From NCBI GenBank assembly GCA_964019695.1, contig OZ026520.1, positions 91,950,913 to 92,014,912 of the forward strand: DNA of 64,000 bases, given 5' to 3'. Of the stretch, positions 62,529 through 64,000 are shown piece by piece (position 1 is the stretch's first letter; every line of letters starts with the position of its first letter). Under the pieces are notes generated by a model. It was given only the letters and a program-made list of their open reading frames with translations, ran no database searches and was not told the origin of the DNA. The position numbers were made by a program, and so were the translations under genes. Source of the DNA: Loripinus fragilis. Taxonomy: Eukaryota; Mollusca; Bivalvia; Lucinida; Lucinidae.

Positions 62529-62985
62529 TTAGCTCTTTGCTTGCTGGGTAATATTGCATGCTTTTTTGTCCAATGAGGATTAACCCTTAATGCGCCAATT
62601 GCAACAAAAGTTGTCTGCTTTTCTCCTCTGCTGAAATGTTTAAGAAGCCTCTATGGCAAACAGTGTTGACCCAGATCAGACTGCTCCTATAGGAGCAGTC
62701 TGGTCTGGCTCCACACTGTTTGCTTCTATACTTAATTTGTCAGTAATATTAGGCAATTATTTGCAGCAGACGACTTCAGCAGACAACATTTCAGATGCAT
62801 TTTTTTCTTGGCGCTTTAAGGGTTAATTCTATTTAAATAAAAAAAATTCAAAAATCTTTCAAGAATGCCATCAGAATGTCACAGTTTGGATCCAGGTCAG
62901 GTCCGACATTTTGCCTTATCTGAGTCCAAACTGTTTGCAAAAGATATCAACAGACGCCAAAAAATGCCACTAGTGGAGAAACTCT
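62529..62985 (+). mobile_element. Family P MITE, interrupted by a piggyBac-like MITE
   Basis: TTAGCTCTTTGCTTGCTGGG, TGCATGCTTTTTTGTCC, then the guest, then TTTCAAGAATGCCATCAGAA, TTTGGATCCAGGTCAGGTCC, TTTGCAAAAGATATCAACAG and CACTAGTGG. Confidence 0.75.
62584..62822. mobile_element. piggyBac-like MITE, complete, nested
   Basis: CCCTTAATGCGCCAA and TTGGCGCTTTAAGGG are flanked by TTAA at 62580-62583 and 62823-62826. Centre CAGACTGCTCCTATAGGAGC / AGTCTG is a perfect palindrome. Same family as 51183-51420, which has lost its right end. Confidence 0.9.
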
Positions 62986-63114
62986 GAATTCAATAATCAG
63001 AACCACACAAGGGAAATTAAATTTAATTTGGCGCAAAATTACCATGTAATAGTAATGGCATATGCTAAGCCCCGTAAAAAAGCTGGGCATCCAGAATGCA
63101 TGATTAGTTTCTTC

Positions 63115-63200
63115 TTTTGCTAGATATTTTACGTTGTGGGTATTCATTTGAAGAGTCTCATTGAGATGATTCCTATGACCATCATCACAGCTAATAGCTA
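63115..63200 (-). mobile_element. MITE, family A, old fragment
   Basis: ACGTTGTGGGTATTCATTTG, AAGAGTCTCATTGAGATGAT, TCCTATGACCATCATCACAG. Confidence 0.5.
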
Positions 63201-63305
63201 ATTGTGAAAAAAGAGTCCTATCAAACTGTTTTGTTGAAAAAGTGTCTCAACTGGAGCTAATATTTTGTCTGGCAAGTCCTAACTCCTACAACCGTGGCAT
63301 ATTAT

Positions 63306-63497
63306 TACAGTAAAACCTGCCTTAAGCGGCCACTCAAAAAGAAGACCAAAATTGGAGACCTTATTATTGCTTAATGCAGGTCAAAAGTATTGCAGAAGCA
63401 TTCTGCAATACTTTCGACCTTCATTAAGCTACCATTTGTCATTAACATCTTTATTTTGTCTTTTTTTGAGTGGCCGCTTAAGACAGGTTTTACTGTA
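63306..63497. mobile_element. MITE, family T, shortened centre
   Basis: TACAGTAAAACCTGCCTTAA to TTAAGACAGGTTTTACTGTA. The hairpin loop is reduced to TTGCAGAAGCATTCTGCAA. Confidence 0.88.
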
Positions 63498-64000
63498 TAG
63501 CCATTAAGTCAAATTTGAATCTAAATTAAAACCTCATGCTAACAGTGTCTCTTTGACCCTACAGAATGGTCACATGATTGTGCAAGACAATGGTTTAGAC
63601 AACACCAACAGTGGTCTAGCCAACACCATATATAGCCCTAAAAACATCACCAAATTCACATGATATTTCTATTTTGCTTTTACAATTGCAGGAAATATAC
63701 AATATATGAAACTATGAAATATGATGGTATATCTTTTAGGGTTTAAAGCAGAACTGAAACAGAAAGACTTGAAACCCCTGGAGATTTAAAAGACAGTGAT
63801 AAGAGAAACAAAATGCCGAAAACCCCATCGAAATATTCCAAATCGTAATCAAATTACGAAGGTTTTAATTAGGTGAAAATATGCAAGAGATTCATATGAC
63901 ATCATTTGAGTGTTACTTAAAATAATTCAGTTTAATATTTTTCATTTATTTTAACATTATTTAATATTTAATTTGCGGAAAATGATTCAATATAATAAAA

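Larger units (their letters stand above)
61910..64000 (+). other. Start of the next intron (3' end outside window)
   Basis: Donor GTGAGA. I looked for a pore exon coding ILTGEDWN.VMYDG and found none before 64000. Nothing recognised in 61915-62120, 62990-63115 and 63498-64000. Confidence 0.8.

Noticed and set aside
61910..64000. Domain II pore exon (ILTGEDW)
   Set aside because: Searched in all frames by eye; no match, so it probably lies beyond the window.

Overview
This window is animal nuclear DNA, AT-rich and intron-dominated. It holds one recognisable gene: seven consecutive exons on the + strand of a voltage-gated calcium channel alpha-1 subunit of the L-type (Cav1) class. The repeats suggest a bivalve mollusc: elements beginning TTTTAGCTCACCTGAGC and ending GGTCCTCTAG, long arrays rich in AAGGTCAAGGTCA, and a very dense load of short palindromic DNA transposons. 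The organism call is an inference; the gene-family call rests on unmistakable peptide motifs.

Gene layout. The exons are 7553-7656 (IS6), 30204-30319 (start of the I-II linker with the beta-subunit binding AID), 32975-33031 and 37139-37229 (acidic and basic remainder of the linker), 46536-46696 (IIS1), 54495-54720 (IIS2 to IIS4) and 61705-61909 (IIS4-S5 linker, IIS5 and the start of the pore turret). All have GT-AG borders. Phases join perfectly, giving 960 nt or 320 codons without a stop. The upstream exons (domain I S1 to pore) and the downstream domain II pore exon are not in the window.

Everything else is intron, mostly built from mobile-element debris. 1-3112 and 41849-46228 are inverted copies of a long-TIR, Harbinger-like element. 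15716-17399 and 56677-60524 are two copies of a TAGCTCACCTG element, the second split by a 2.1 kb fold-back element (58309-60443) that carries an unidentified open reading frame. Many small non-autonomous DNA elements occur: a TA-flanked TACAGTAAAACC family, piggyBac-like families with TTAA borders, GGCCAGAATTTTT elements with TTA/TAA duplications, and a family centred on an AACCGTCTCATTGAGACGGTT palindrome. There are also tRNA-derived SINEs with clear target duplications, one Tc1/mariner transposase fragment and several minisatellites. Nested insertions give a relative order for many events.

The most unusual structure is at 6870-7552. A ~60 bp minisatellite ends exactly on the IS6 exon, and each unit repeats the intron's polypyrimidine-AG plus the first ~42 nt of the exon. 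About ten decoy splice acceptors are therefore stacked in front of the true one, and the ones nearest the exon lead to early stops if used.
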